A stretch of DNA of 6,675 nucleotides from Acidobacteriota bacterium. GTDB taxonomy: Bacteria > Acidobacteriota > Aminicenantia > Aminicenantales > Saccharicenantaceae. The translations under genes were made by a program, and so were the position numbers. The number at the start of each line of letters is the position of its first letter. Position 1 is the stretch's first letter. The notes below the pieces were generated by a model that saw only the letters and a list, made by a program, of their open reading frames with translations, made no database searches and was not told where the DNA came from. Positions 1 through 5,214 of this stretch are shown here, piece after piece. Where the stretch lies: the NCBI GenBank assembly GCA_003476685.1, contig DMVN01000002.1, positions 1 to 6,675 of the forward strand, written 5' to 3'.

Positions 1-419
1 CCAGGCTGATTTCAGCCATTGAAATCAGGGCCGTGGCTGAGCCTTTCATCCGCCGCCGGGTTTTAAGACACCTGGAAAAAAGGCGGGTGGTCATCTTCAC
101 CGCCGGCCTGGGCAGCCCCTATTTTACCACCGACACCGCGGCCGTTCTCCGAGCCCTGGAAATCAAGGCTGAAGTAATCCTGAAGGCTACCAAGGTAGAC
201 GGAGTTTATTCGGCCGATCCCCTTAGAGAAACCGGAGCCACCAGGTTTGATTCCATCAAGTTCCTGGAAGTTATCCAGCAGGAACTCAAGGTGATGGACA
301 GCACGGCCATCACCCTCTGCAAGGATAATAACCTGCCAATCATAGTTTTCAACCTGAACGTTCCCGGCAACATCAAACGAGCCGTTCTGGGCGAGAAAGT
401 CGGGACCAGGGTTTCCTGA
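1..419 (+). CDS. pyrH: UMP kinase (uridylate kinase), C-terminal part, truncated by window edge
   Basis: Phosphorylates UMP to UDP with ATP in the cytoplasm, the committed kinase step of de novo pyrimidine nucleotide synthesis; bacterial PyrH is a hexamer of the amino-acid-kinase fold. The frame is open from base 3, giving 138 residues of a family usually about 235-245 long, so roughly the first 100 residues lie outside the window. Visible hallmarks in order are [10 protein letters not shown], the substrate loop region ending in PYFTTDTAA, the [18 protein letters not shown] segment (nucleotide-binding side), and the MDSTAITLC and [16 protein letters not shown]-terminal motifs. It ends at TGA 417-419. 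The substrate loop reads AGLGSPYF where most bacterial homologues have GTGNPF/YF (see findings). frr follows 33 nt downstream on the same strand, the conserved bacterial arrangement, so the two are probably co-transcribed. Identification is secure; the start is not visible. Confidence 0.96.
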   Translation, partial: RLISAIEIRAVAEPFIRRRVLRHLEKRRVVIFTAGLGSPYFTTDTAAVLRALEIKAEVILKATKVDGVYSADPLRETGATRFDSIKFLEVIQQELKVMDSTAITLCKDNNLPIIVFNLNVPGNIKRAVLGEKVGTRVS

Positions 420-452
420 AACCTGTTTCCAACTCCAGCGAGGAGGAGCGAC

Positions 453-1010
453 ATGGTGAAAGATGTCCTGAAAGACCTGGAAAAGAAAATGAAAACCTCA
501 ATCGAGCATTTCCGGAAAGAAATCAGCAAGCTGCGCACCGGGCGGGCCAACATCAGCATCTTCGAGGATATCAAGGTCATGTATTACGGAACGCCGACTC
601 CCGTCAACCAGGTGGCCACCATCGGTGTCCCCGACCCCACTCTGATCACCGTCCAGCCCTGGGACCCCACCCTGATGGAAGCGGTGGAAAAGGCCATCAG
701 GTCTTCCGATTTCGGTTTCAACCCCATCAACGACGGCCGGGTGATTAAGGTCCCGGTGCCGCCGCTGGATGAGGAGCGCCGGCGGGAGCTGGCCAAAAAA
801 GTCAGCAAGATGCTGGAAGAAGAGAAAACTGCCCTGAGAAACATGCGCCGGGAGAGCAAGGAATATATCGAAAAGCTGGAAAAAGACAAGAAAATCACCG
901 AGGACGATAAATTCCTGGGACTGGAAAAACTACAGGAGCTGCTGGACCAGTACATAAAACAGGCCGAGGAAATCGCCGCCGCCAAGGAAAAAGAAATCAT
1001 GCAGGCCTGA
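453..1010 (+). CDS. frr: Ribosome recycling factor
   Basis: Splits the post-termination ribosome together with EF-G so that subunits can be reused; cytoplasmic and essential in bacteria. The 185-residue length is exactly the family norm. Residues 1-30 and about 105-185 form the long-helix bundle (domain I), with ISKLRTGRAN at about 24-33 and RNMRRESKEYIEKLEKDK near 128-148. The middle, beginning with YYGTPTPVNQVA at about 44-55, is domain II, and the second hinge is VPVPPLDEERRRELAK. The C terminus EKEIMQA matches the family ending. The start is fixed by an AGGAGGAG ribosome binding site at 441-448, 4 nt before ATG 453. It lies downstream of pyrH with a 33-nt gap and is followed by a hairpin and T-run, so it probably ends this transcript. 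Nothing in the sequence is abnormal. Confidence 0.97.
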   Translation: MVKDVLKDLEKKMKTSIEHFRKEISKLRTGRANISIFEDIKVMYYGTPTPVNQVATIGVPDPTLITVQPWDPTLMEAVEKAIRSSDFGFNPINDGRVIKVPVPPLDEERRRELAKKVSKMLEEEKTALRNMRRESKEYIEKLEKDKKITEDDKFLGLEKLQELLDQYIKQAEEIAAAKEKEIMQA

Positions 1011-1060
1011 GGGCCGGTCGTCTGCCGGAAATCCTTCAGCTGGTCTCTCCTGGATCCTAA

Positions 1061-1097
1061 GTCAGGCTGCCTGACCGCCCCCGGACTCGGTTTTTTT
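1061..1097 (+). terminator. Probable terminator after frr
   Basis: A perfect 6-bp stem with a 3-nt loop (GTCAGG-CTG-CCTGAC, 1061-1075) is followed after a C-rich spacer by a run of seven T at 1091-1097. It sits between two convergent genes (frr and the beta-repeat membrane protein), where a terminator is expected. The 15-nt spacer between stem and T-run is longer than in a classical intrinsic terminator, although a short CCG/CGG pair abuts the T-run. On the minus strand the same hairpin has no T-run after it. The 1011-1120 gap holds nothing else I can support. Confidence 0.5.
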
Positions 1098-1120
1098 CTC
1101 GCTGTTGCCGTTTAACCTTA

Positions 1121-2071
1121 TCAACTCCGATTTTTGGCCAACCAGTTGTCCAGGGTGCCGAACCTGGTCCTGATAGCCACTCCAAAGCCCACCAGGCTGA
1201 CCACCATAGAAAAAATGAAACCCAACACTGGCACCAGGCCGAGGAAGGTTACCAGGACCAGGCCGATGACCGCCGTCCAGATGAGGTGCGGCCTCTTCTT
1301 GACACCCAGGGCCTGGAGGAAGGATTCGCCGAAGAAATAGGAAAAAACCGTCCCGCCGAAAATTTTAAGGACCAGACCGGCCAACATCAACATGAACAGG
1401 ATTGGTATCCCGATGATCAGAAAGACAAGCAGGCTCGAGATCAAGATCAGGCCAGCATAGATGATCATGGCCAGAAAACCGGTGCCCAGAATCGGCCAGA
1501 AGTCGGTCCGGAGCTTTCCGGCAGCAAAATAAACTTGCCTGGGGAAGACCCCGGCCACGAAAATGGTCAGCAGAATTCCAAAAAACAGGGAGATTAGTTT
1601 TAAGGCTAAAAAGAATGTTCCCAGTTGAAAGAAAAATCCCTTTTTGAATATTTCTGAGGCGAATTTCCCGCCGGTGGGGATAAAAACCGTATCCTGCCCT
1701 ATGGTGCAACCAGGCTCTTTCTCCAGGGTCCCGCCCAGGACCACCAGGTCCTCCCGGATGACGGCGCTGGACCTGATGATCACCCGGCTTCCGAAACCGA
1801 CCACCGATTTTCCGACTTCTCCGCTAACCGTGACCTCGCCCCCGAACACCACCACGCTTTCCTCGACCTTTCCTTCGACCACGACCCGGCTGCCGAAAGC
1901 CAGGATGTTTTTCTGGGTTTCCTGGGGACCGATGATTATTTCTTCCTTGAAGCTGGGCTGGGCTGTCCGGTCGAATTTATACCAGGCGGCGGCAGCTGTT
2001 CCGCTCAGAATTGTAATCAGCCCGACAGTTAAAGCCAGCCTGAATAATTTGTTCCAGTGAATATTTTTCAT
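1121..2071 (-). CDS. Bactofilin-like beta-repeat integral membrane protein
   Basis: 316 residues with three parts. Residues 1-29 are a Sec signal peptide or first membrane helix (hydrophobic core 9-22, AAAA before W30). Residues about 45-132 are a beta-solenoid-like block in which FG or LG pairs recur at 59-60, 76-77, 93-94 and 112-113, a spacing of 17, 17 and 19 residues, each followed by alternating V/I and G. This is the style of bactofilin/polymer-forming proteins. Residues about 146-300 are strongly hydrophobic with probably four or more membrane helices (about 146-176, 193-220, 222-240, 264-300), ending with a glycine-rich GFGVAIRTRFG. The start ATG 2071 follows an AGGAG site (2080-2084) lying inside the end of the anti-sigma gene, whose stop is only 4 nt upstream, so it is the last gene of the sigma operon. 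By position it is likely a target or partner of that sigma system in the envelope. The exact function is unknown; signal peptide plus polytopic domain make it unlike a soluble cytoskeletal bactofilin. Confidence 0.85.
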   Translation of the reverse strand: MKNIHWNKLFRLALTVGLITILSGTAAAAWYKFDRTAQPSFKEEIIIGPQETQKNILAFGSRVVVEGKVEESVVVFGGEVTVSGEVGKSVVGFGSRVIIRSSAVIREDLVVLGGTLEKEPGCTIGQDTVFIPTGGKFASEIFKKGFFFQLGTFFLALKLISLFFGILLTIFVAGVFPRQVYFAAGKLRTDFWPILGTGFLAMIIYAGLILISSLLVFLIIGIPILFMLMLAGLVLKIFGGTVFSYFFGESFLQALGVKKRPHLIWTAVIGLVLVTFLGLVPVLGFIFSMVVSLVGFGVAIRTRFGTLDNWLAKNRS

Positions 2072-2075
2072 GTTT

Positions 2076-2648
2076 CTAACTCCTGCTTAAGATTTTAGCT
2101 GGCCTGAGCAGCAGCCAGAAAAGGACCAGGCTCAGGGGGACTGCCAGGACCAGGGCCGCCAGTCCCAATCCGCCTGCCGGAAAAATATCAGTTAACAGCC
2201 CGGCCACTACCCCGAGAAAGATGCGCAGGCCCTTGACAATCCCGTAGGCCTGTTGAATAAGCCTGATGATAAGGCTGCTGAAGTCGGCTGCCAGGTTGAA
2301 CAGACCCTTAAAAATTTTCAGACAGACGGGGAAAAGGGCGGTCCTGGTGCCCAGGGCCAGTCCGGCCACCAGGAGGCTGAACAGCAGGTACAGCCCGCCG
2401 GCCAGTCCCAGCCAGAGCCTGGCCGGGGATTTCAGCGGCGGAAGCTCCGACATTACCCTGTCGGTGAAGTCGGGAGGAGGCTCCAGTGAGGGCAAGCCGG
2501 CCAGGGATTCCAGGTAAAAGCGGCGGCCGGCCAGCAGCTTCCGGCAACCGGGGCAGGCCTCAAGGTGTTCTTCTATCCGCAGCCGGTCCTCCGCCGACAG
2601 TTCCTGCTCCAGGTAGGCATAAATTTCAATTAAATTCGGGCAGTTCAT
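2076..2648 (-). CDS. Zinc-finger (zf-HC2) transmembrane anti-sigma factor
   Basis: 190 residues if started at ATG 2648. Residues 1-40 carry the zinc-binding anti-sigma signature: Cys3, then His28-x3-Cys32-x2-Cys35 in EEHLEACPGC. Such domains bind and inhibit the cognate ECF sigma factor at the inner face of the cytoplasmic membrane. A proline-rich linker (about 53-75) leads to a membrane helix at about 79-99, an amphipathic or hydrophobic stretch at 105-156, and a strong helix at 160-181. The start is chosen because ATG 2648 overlaps the sigma stop codon (ATGA) and has GGAGG at 2653-2657 just upstream; an in-frame start nine codons earlier would lie inside the sigma gene without that spacing. 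The overlap implies translational coupling, as usual for sigma/anti-sigma pairs. The several hydrophobic segments exceed the single helix of a typical RseA-like protein and give little periplasmic domain, so the signal may be sensed in the membrane. Confidence 0.9.
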   Translation of the reverse strand: MNCPNLIEIYAYLEQELSAEDRLRIEEHLEACPGCRKLLAGRRFYLESLAGLPSLEPPPDFTDRVMSELPPLKSPARLWLGLAGGLYLLFSLLVAGLALGTRTALFPVCLKIFKGLFNLAADFSSLIIRLIQQAYGIVKGLRIFLGVVAGLLTDIFPAGGLGLAALVLAVPLSLVLFWLLLRPAKILSRS

Positions 2649-3208
2649 TTTTCCTCCAGCCTGGCCCGCAGCCATTCTCTGGCCTGGAAAACACGGTTTT
2701 TGACCGTGCCCAGCGGCAGGTGCTTGATGGTGGCAATTTCTTCATATGAAAAATCATTCATATGTCTGAGGACAAACAGTTCCCGCAGGCTTTCCGGGAG
2801 TTGAGCGATGGCCTGCTCTATTTTTTTCAGCAATTCTTTTCTTTCGTAGCTTTCGGAAACCGCCGGCTCCTGGTCAGGCAGCTGCCGTAACTGCTGTTCT
2901 TCCTCATCTGGGTTAGGGTCAATCGAAACCAGGGGCAGTTTCTTCTTGCGCCAGTGGTCTATGAGCAGGTTAGAAGCGATGCGGAACAGCCAGGTGGAAA
3001 ACTGGAACTTTTCCTGGTAAGTATGGAGAGCGGCGTAGGCCCTGAGGAAAACTTCCTGGGTTAAATCAAGGCTCAATTCTCTCTCCTGAACCATCCGTCC
3101 GAAGTAATTGAAAAGCGGCTGTTGATATTTCCTGACCAGCATTTCAAAGGCCTGCCTTTCTCCCCGCAAACTGCGACGCACCAGAGTTCTGTCCTCTTCG
3201 GCTGCCAT
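2645..3208 (-). CDS. ECF-family RNA polymerase sigma factor (RpoE-like)
   Basis: Directs RNA polymerase to a dedicated promoter set, normally under control of the anti-sigma factor encoded next to it. Translated from the upstream in-frame ATG 3223 it has 192 residues; from ATG 3208 it has 187, and I prefer the latter. In 192-residue numbering, sigma region 2 spans about 22-95, with DLTQEVFLRAY at 53-63 and FSTWLFRIASNLLIDHWRKK at 75-94. An acidic linker (PDEEEQQ) follows. Region 4 spans about 135-187, with LPESLRELFVLRHMNDFSYE and the recognition helix GTVKNRVFQARE. Neither ATG has a good ribosome binding site. A TATAAAT lies directly before ATG 3223, which would put a transcription start inside the first codons and favour ATG 3208. 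lolA ends 27 nt before ATG 3223 on the same strand, and the stop overlaps the anti-sigma start by 4 nt. The family is secure; the regulon is unknown. Confidence 0.92.
   Translation of the reverse strand: MAAEEDRTLVRRSLRGERQAFEMLVRKYQQPLFNYFGRMVQERELSLDLTQEVFLRAYAALHTYQEKFQFSTWLFRIASNLLIDHWRKKKLPLVSIDPNPDEEEQQLRQLPDQEPAVSESYERKELLKKIEQAIAQLPESLRELFVLRHMNDFSYEEIATIKHLPLGTVKNRVFQAREWLRARLEEK
2653..2657 (-). promoter_or_regulatory. Ribosome binding site deciding the anti-sigma start
   Basis: On the minus strand GGAGG is followed by four A and then ATG at 2648. This fixes the start that overlaps the sigma stop codon, against an in-frame start nine codons upstream. Confidence 0.75.
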
Positions 3209-3223
3209 CTTTGGTTTCTGCAT

Positions 3224-3240
3224 ATTTATACGAAAAAAAA
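3224..3240 (-). promoter_or_regulatory. Possible internal -10 element before the sigma gene
   Basis: Reading the minus strand, eight T (3240-3233) are followed by CG and TATAAAT (3230-3224), immediately upstream of the first possible ATG of the sigma gene. TATAAAT is a good -10 match, but no TTGACA-like -35 lies about 17 nt upstream and no hairpin precedes the T-run, so neither promoter nor terminator is certain. If it is a promoter, the sigma/anti-sigma genes could be transcribed apart from lolA. Confidence 0.3.
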
Positions 3241-3250
3241 GGTTGGGGGT

Positions 3251-3979
3251 TTAAACTGCCTGCTTTATGGCGCCGGCCTCGATTATCTCGCAGTCGGGTG
3301 GGAGTTGGAGCTGGAAGAGTTCCTCGGGGAGCTTCTGACCGGTGGTGATCCGGCTGAAATGGTATTCCAGCTTGCCCCCGGCCGGCTCAAAAAAGACGGC
3401 CTTGGTGATCAGCCAGCTCCGGCGGTCGATTTCCAGCAGGATGTAGCTGAACTGGCCCGGCTCCAGCGGCAGCAGCCGCAGCTGGTAGACATTCCGGCGG
3501 TCGCTGGGGAAGGGATTAAACTCGACCCGGTATCGTTCCAGCAGAGAAAAATTGCCGGCCAGCAGGCCCAGGACCTCTGATTCCAGCACTTCCGACTCGG
3601 CCGCATTTTTTATCAATTGCTTATCTTCGGGGAAATAGAGCCAGAAATTGCGGTCCTTCAGCAGAAAGATCTGTTTTTCGGGCGAATTGTATTCCCAGCG
3701 CATGCGGTCGGGCCGCCGGATGAAGACCTGTCCCTGTCCGGTCATCGGTTCCTGCACCCCGGTGGAATAATAATACTGCTTGAATTCCGCCTTGAGGCTG
3801 GTTATTGATTTCAGCCTGGCTTCCAGGCGCCTGCTCACTTCTTCGGCGCTCATCTCCTGGGCGGCCCTGGGGGATGAGGCTCGACCCAGGCAGAAGAAAA
3901 AAAACAGAATCAAAATGAATTTCCCAGGCAGAAAGGACCGCGGCCTTCTCCCGGGAAATTCTGCCTGTTTTCCTGACAT
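3251..3979 (-). CDS. lolA: Outer-membrane lipoprotein carrier protein LolA
   Basis: Periplasmic chaperone that takes lipoproteins from the LolCDE transporter in the inner membrane and carries them to the outer membrane. 242 residues from ATG 3979. Residues 1-40 form a long signal peptide: a basic n-region with four Arg and two Lys, a hydrophobic core FILILFFFFCLG at 21-32, and a cleavage region near SSPRAAQ. The mature part shows family hallmarks in order: ITSLKAEFKQ, then GQGQVFIRRPDRMRWEYNSP, then FWLYFPEDKQLIKN, then a C-terminal beta-rich half ending EYHFSRITTGQKLPEELFQL. The start is chosen because an upstream in-frame TTG at 4048 coincides with a -35 promoter hexamer, while ATG 3979 opens directly into a signal peptide; its ribosome site (AAGAGAA) is modest. 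It is first in the cluster with the sigma/anti-sigma genes and divergent from the exported TPR gene. No LolB is visible here. Confidence 0.9.
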   Translation of the reverse strand: MSGKQAEFPGRRPRSFLPGKFILILFFFFCLGRASSPRAAQEMSAEEVSRRLEARLKSITSLKAEFKQYYYSTGVQEPMTGQGQVFIRRPDRMRWEYNSPEKQIFLLKDRNFWLYFPEDKQLIKNAAESEVLESEVLGLLAGNFSLLERYRVEFNPFPSDRRNVYQLRLLPLEPGQFSYILLEIDRRSWLITKAVFFEPAGGKLEYHFSRITTGQKLPEELFQLQLPPDCEIIEAGAIKQAV

Positions 3980-4019
3980 AATGAATTCTCTTATATTCTC
4001 ACTTAGCGAATCTGCCCCT

Positions 4020-4048
4020 ATTTTCCCCGAGCCAGGAGCAGATGTCAA
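4020..4048 (-). promoter_or_regulatory. Promoter for lolA and possibly the sigma cluster
   Basis: On the minus strand a perfect -35 hexamer TTGACA (4048-4043) is separated by 17 nt from GAAAAT (4025-4020), which matches four of six consensus -10 positions. A start near 4013 would leave a leader of about 34 nt to ATG 3979. This is a housekeeping sigma70-type promoter, not an ECF-type one. Confidence 0.6.
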
Positions 4049-4072
4049 TCTTGATGAAGATTGGTCCTGGCC

Positions 4073-4108
4073 AAAAAAAAGCCGCGGGTCCTGCGGGCCG
4101 GACCGGGC
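4073..4108 (-). terminator. Terminator-like hairpin with T8 on the minus strand
   Basis: Reading the minus strand, GGTCC (4104-4100) pairs with GGACC (4091-4087) across an 8-nt loop. GCC (4108-4106) can pair with GGC (4083-4081) across a small internal loop, and eight T (4080-4073) follow directly. This has the form of an intrinsic terminator, yet no minus-strand gene lies upstream of it within the intergenic region, so what it would stop is unclear. Confidence 0.45.
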
Positions 4109-4144
4109 TGCCCTTTAAAAAACAGGGCCAGCTCCAGGTTTTTT
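4103..4144 (+). terminator. Terminator-like hairpin with T6 on the plus strand
   Basis: GCTGCCCT (4107-4114) pairs with AGGG-C-CAGC (4124-4132, one bulged C) across a 9-nt A-rich loop. With a wobble pair and a 2-nt bulge the stem extends to CC (4103-4104) and GG (4137-4138), directly before six T (4139-4144). No plus-strand gene lies upstream within about 3 kb, so this terminator has no obvious client. It overlaps the base of the minus-strand hairpin. Confidence 0.45.
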
Positions 4145-4312
4145 GATGAGTAGAAAGCGCAAATTTATGCCGACCTGCGTTTTCCTGGCCGCATTACCAG
4201 GTCCGGACCAGCAGTCTAAGATTTCGGCCGGGAGCCCGGGCTGGCCTGGCTTGCTACCAGCTTTTAATCTGCCCTGTTGTTGGTGAAAGGCCCGGCCGCT
4301 TCCCGAATTTCC
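4145..4312. other. Remaining divergent intergenic region with short palindromes
   Basis: The gap between lolA and the TPR gene is 392 nt (3980-4371). Outside its promoters and hairpins, this middle part holds no gene I can support. It contains two perfect 10-nt palindromes, GGTCCGGACC at 4200-4209 and AGCCCGGGCT at 4233-4242, which could be operator half-site pairs or small structures. A minus-strand open frame crosses it but resembles no protein family. Confidence 0.35.
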
Positions 4313-4341
4313 TTGACAAGCAAGGGCAAAGCGGATAAAAG
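4313..4341 (+). promoter_or_regulatory. Promoter of the exported TPR gene
   Basis: A perfect -35 hexamer TTGACA (4313-4318) is followed after 17 nt by TAAAAG (4336-4341), a four-of-six -10 match; the wider stretch GGATAAAAGA is A-rich. Transcription would start near 4348, giving a leader of about 24 nt that contains the ribosome site. Confidence 0.55.
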
Positions 4342-4358
4342 AAAGAAGCACTTTATTC

Positions 4359-4366
4359 AAGGAGGG
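4359..4366 (+). promoter_or_regulatory. Strong ribosome binding site of the TPR gene
   Basis: AAGGAGGG lies 5 nt before ATG 4372. A second ATG at 4368 is too close to this site and in another reading frame, so the site decides the start at 4372. Confidence 0.8.
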
Positions 4367-4371
4367 AATGG

Positions 4372-5178
4372 ATGCCTGGAAAATGCCTGAAAGCAATCCT
4401 GTTACTGGTTACCGGCTTCAGCCTGCTGGCCGGCCCGGTTCTGGCTCAGACAGCTGAAGAATTCCTCAGAAGCGGCGATGAATATTACGCTAAGTGGGAA
4501 GACCAGAAAGCCCTGGAGGAATACCTTAAGGCGCTGGAAATCGAGCCCAAGAACTATGAGGTTCTCTGGAAGGTTTCTCGGGGTTATCTGGATGTGGCCG
4601 ACCTGATGACCGGAACTGGCAAGGAAATTGAAAAGCAAAAGTATGATATGTATGTTAAGGCCGAAAGATATGCCCGTCAGGCCATGGCTGTCAACCCCAA
4701 CAATACCTGGGGGCATTTTTACCTGTCAGCCGCCCTCGGCAAAAAGGTTCTGATGCTGGGCAAGAAAGAACAGATTGATGCTTCCAAGGAAGTCAAAACA
4801 GCCGTGGATAAAGCCATAGAGCTCGACCCCAATAACGACCTGGCCTACCACGCTCTTGGTCGCTGGCACCGGCGGATGGCTGAAATCGGGGGAGCCAAGA
4901 GGGCTCTGGGCAGCCTTATTTATGGGTCAATTCCCAAAGGTTCTTTTGACGAATCTGAAAAATGGCTGAAGAAGGCGATTGAGCTCAAGCCCGATTACAT
5001 CAACCATCATCTGGAGCTGGGTCGGACCTACGTGGCCCTGAAAAAATATGACCTGGCCAGCCAGGAGTTCAACAAGTGCCTGGAACTGCCCGAAGCTTCG
5101 GCCAAGGATAAACAGTACAAGGAAGAAGCCCGGTCTGAGCTGGCGGCCCTGGCCAGAAAGGGCACTAAGGACGAATAA
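4372..5178 (+). CDS. Exported TPR protein resembling the RMDN family
   Basis: 268 residues. Residues 1-25 are a clear Sec signal peptide (Lys at 4 and 7, hydrophobic core 8-20, cleavage after VLA25), so the protein is periplasmic or surface-exposed; no lipobox is present. The rest is alpha-helical TPR: a first repeat at about 27-60 (EEYLKALEIEPKN), a helical pair at about 62-108 ending in ARQAMAVNPNN, then KAIELDPNN at 147-155 and KKAIELKPDY at 200-209, with a last repeat at about 211-245. The long insert AYHALGRWHRRMAEIGGAKR (158-177) plus SLIYGSIPKGSFDESEKWL is unlike generic TPR and closely resembles my recollection of eukaryotic RMDN1-3 (FAM82), which have a GRW motif, a short loop and FGTPP. 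TPR proteins bind partner proteins or, in RMDN3, lipids. The gene is divergent from lolA and has its own promoter and strong ribosome site. It is monocistronic, ending at a hairpin. The ligand or partner is unknown. Confidence 0.85.
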   Translation: MPGKCLKAILLLVTGFSLLAGPVLAQTAEEFLRSGDEYYAKWEDQKALEEYLKALEIEPKNYEVLWKVSRGYLDVADLMTGTGKEIEKQKYDMYVKAERYARQAMAVNPNNTWGHFYLSAALGKKVLMLGKKEQIDASKEVKTAVDKAIELDPNNDLAYHALGRWHRRMAEIGGAKRALGSLIYGSIPKGSFDESEKWLKKAIELKPDYINHHLELGRTYVALKKYDLASQEFNKCLELPEASAKDKQYKEEARSELAALARKGTKDE

Positions 5179-5184
5179 ACACGG

Positions 5185-5201
5185 CCGGCAGCCTCTGCCG
5201 G
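5185..5201. terminator. Perfect hairpin between convergent genes
   Basis: CCGGCAG-CCT-CTGCCGG is a perfect 7-bp stem with a 3-nt loop, 6 nt after the TPR stop codon and 13 nt beyond the AMMECR1 stop codon on the other strand. The position suits a shared bidirectional terminator, but neither side has a real T-run, so it may act as a transcript-stabilising 3' stem or need Rho. Confidence 0.5.
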
Positions 5202-5214
5202 ATTGGGTCAGGGG

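Noticed and set aside
206..1000. Two long minus-strand open frames opposite pyrH and frr, one with a signal-peptide-like start
   Set aside because: They are antisense shadows of two highly conserved genes; their Ser-rich composition is the complement of the Glu/Lys-rich coding strand.
1134..2060. Plus-strand open frames opposite the beta-repeat membrane protein
   Set aside because: Low-complexity Thr/Pro- or Gln/Asp-rich shadows; the minus-strand frame has a signal peptide, repeats, membrane helices and a ribosome site.
3920..3960. Possible Tat (twin-arginine) signal in LolA because of RRPRSFL
   Set aside because: The spacing does not fit the S-R-R-x-F-L-K consensus and LolA is normally a Sec substrate; the basic n-region explains the arginines.
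3980..4048. Upstream TTG start that would lengthen LolA by 23 residues
   Set aside because: The TTG is part of a perfect -35 hexamer, the extra residues would precede the signal peptide, and ATG 3979 gives a normal exported LolA.
4115..4396. Minus-strand open frame of 93 codons across the intergenic region
   Set aside because: It starts inside the TPR coding sequence, overlaps that gene's promoter and ribosome site, has no ribosome site of its own and resembles no known family.
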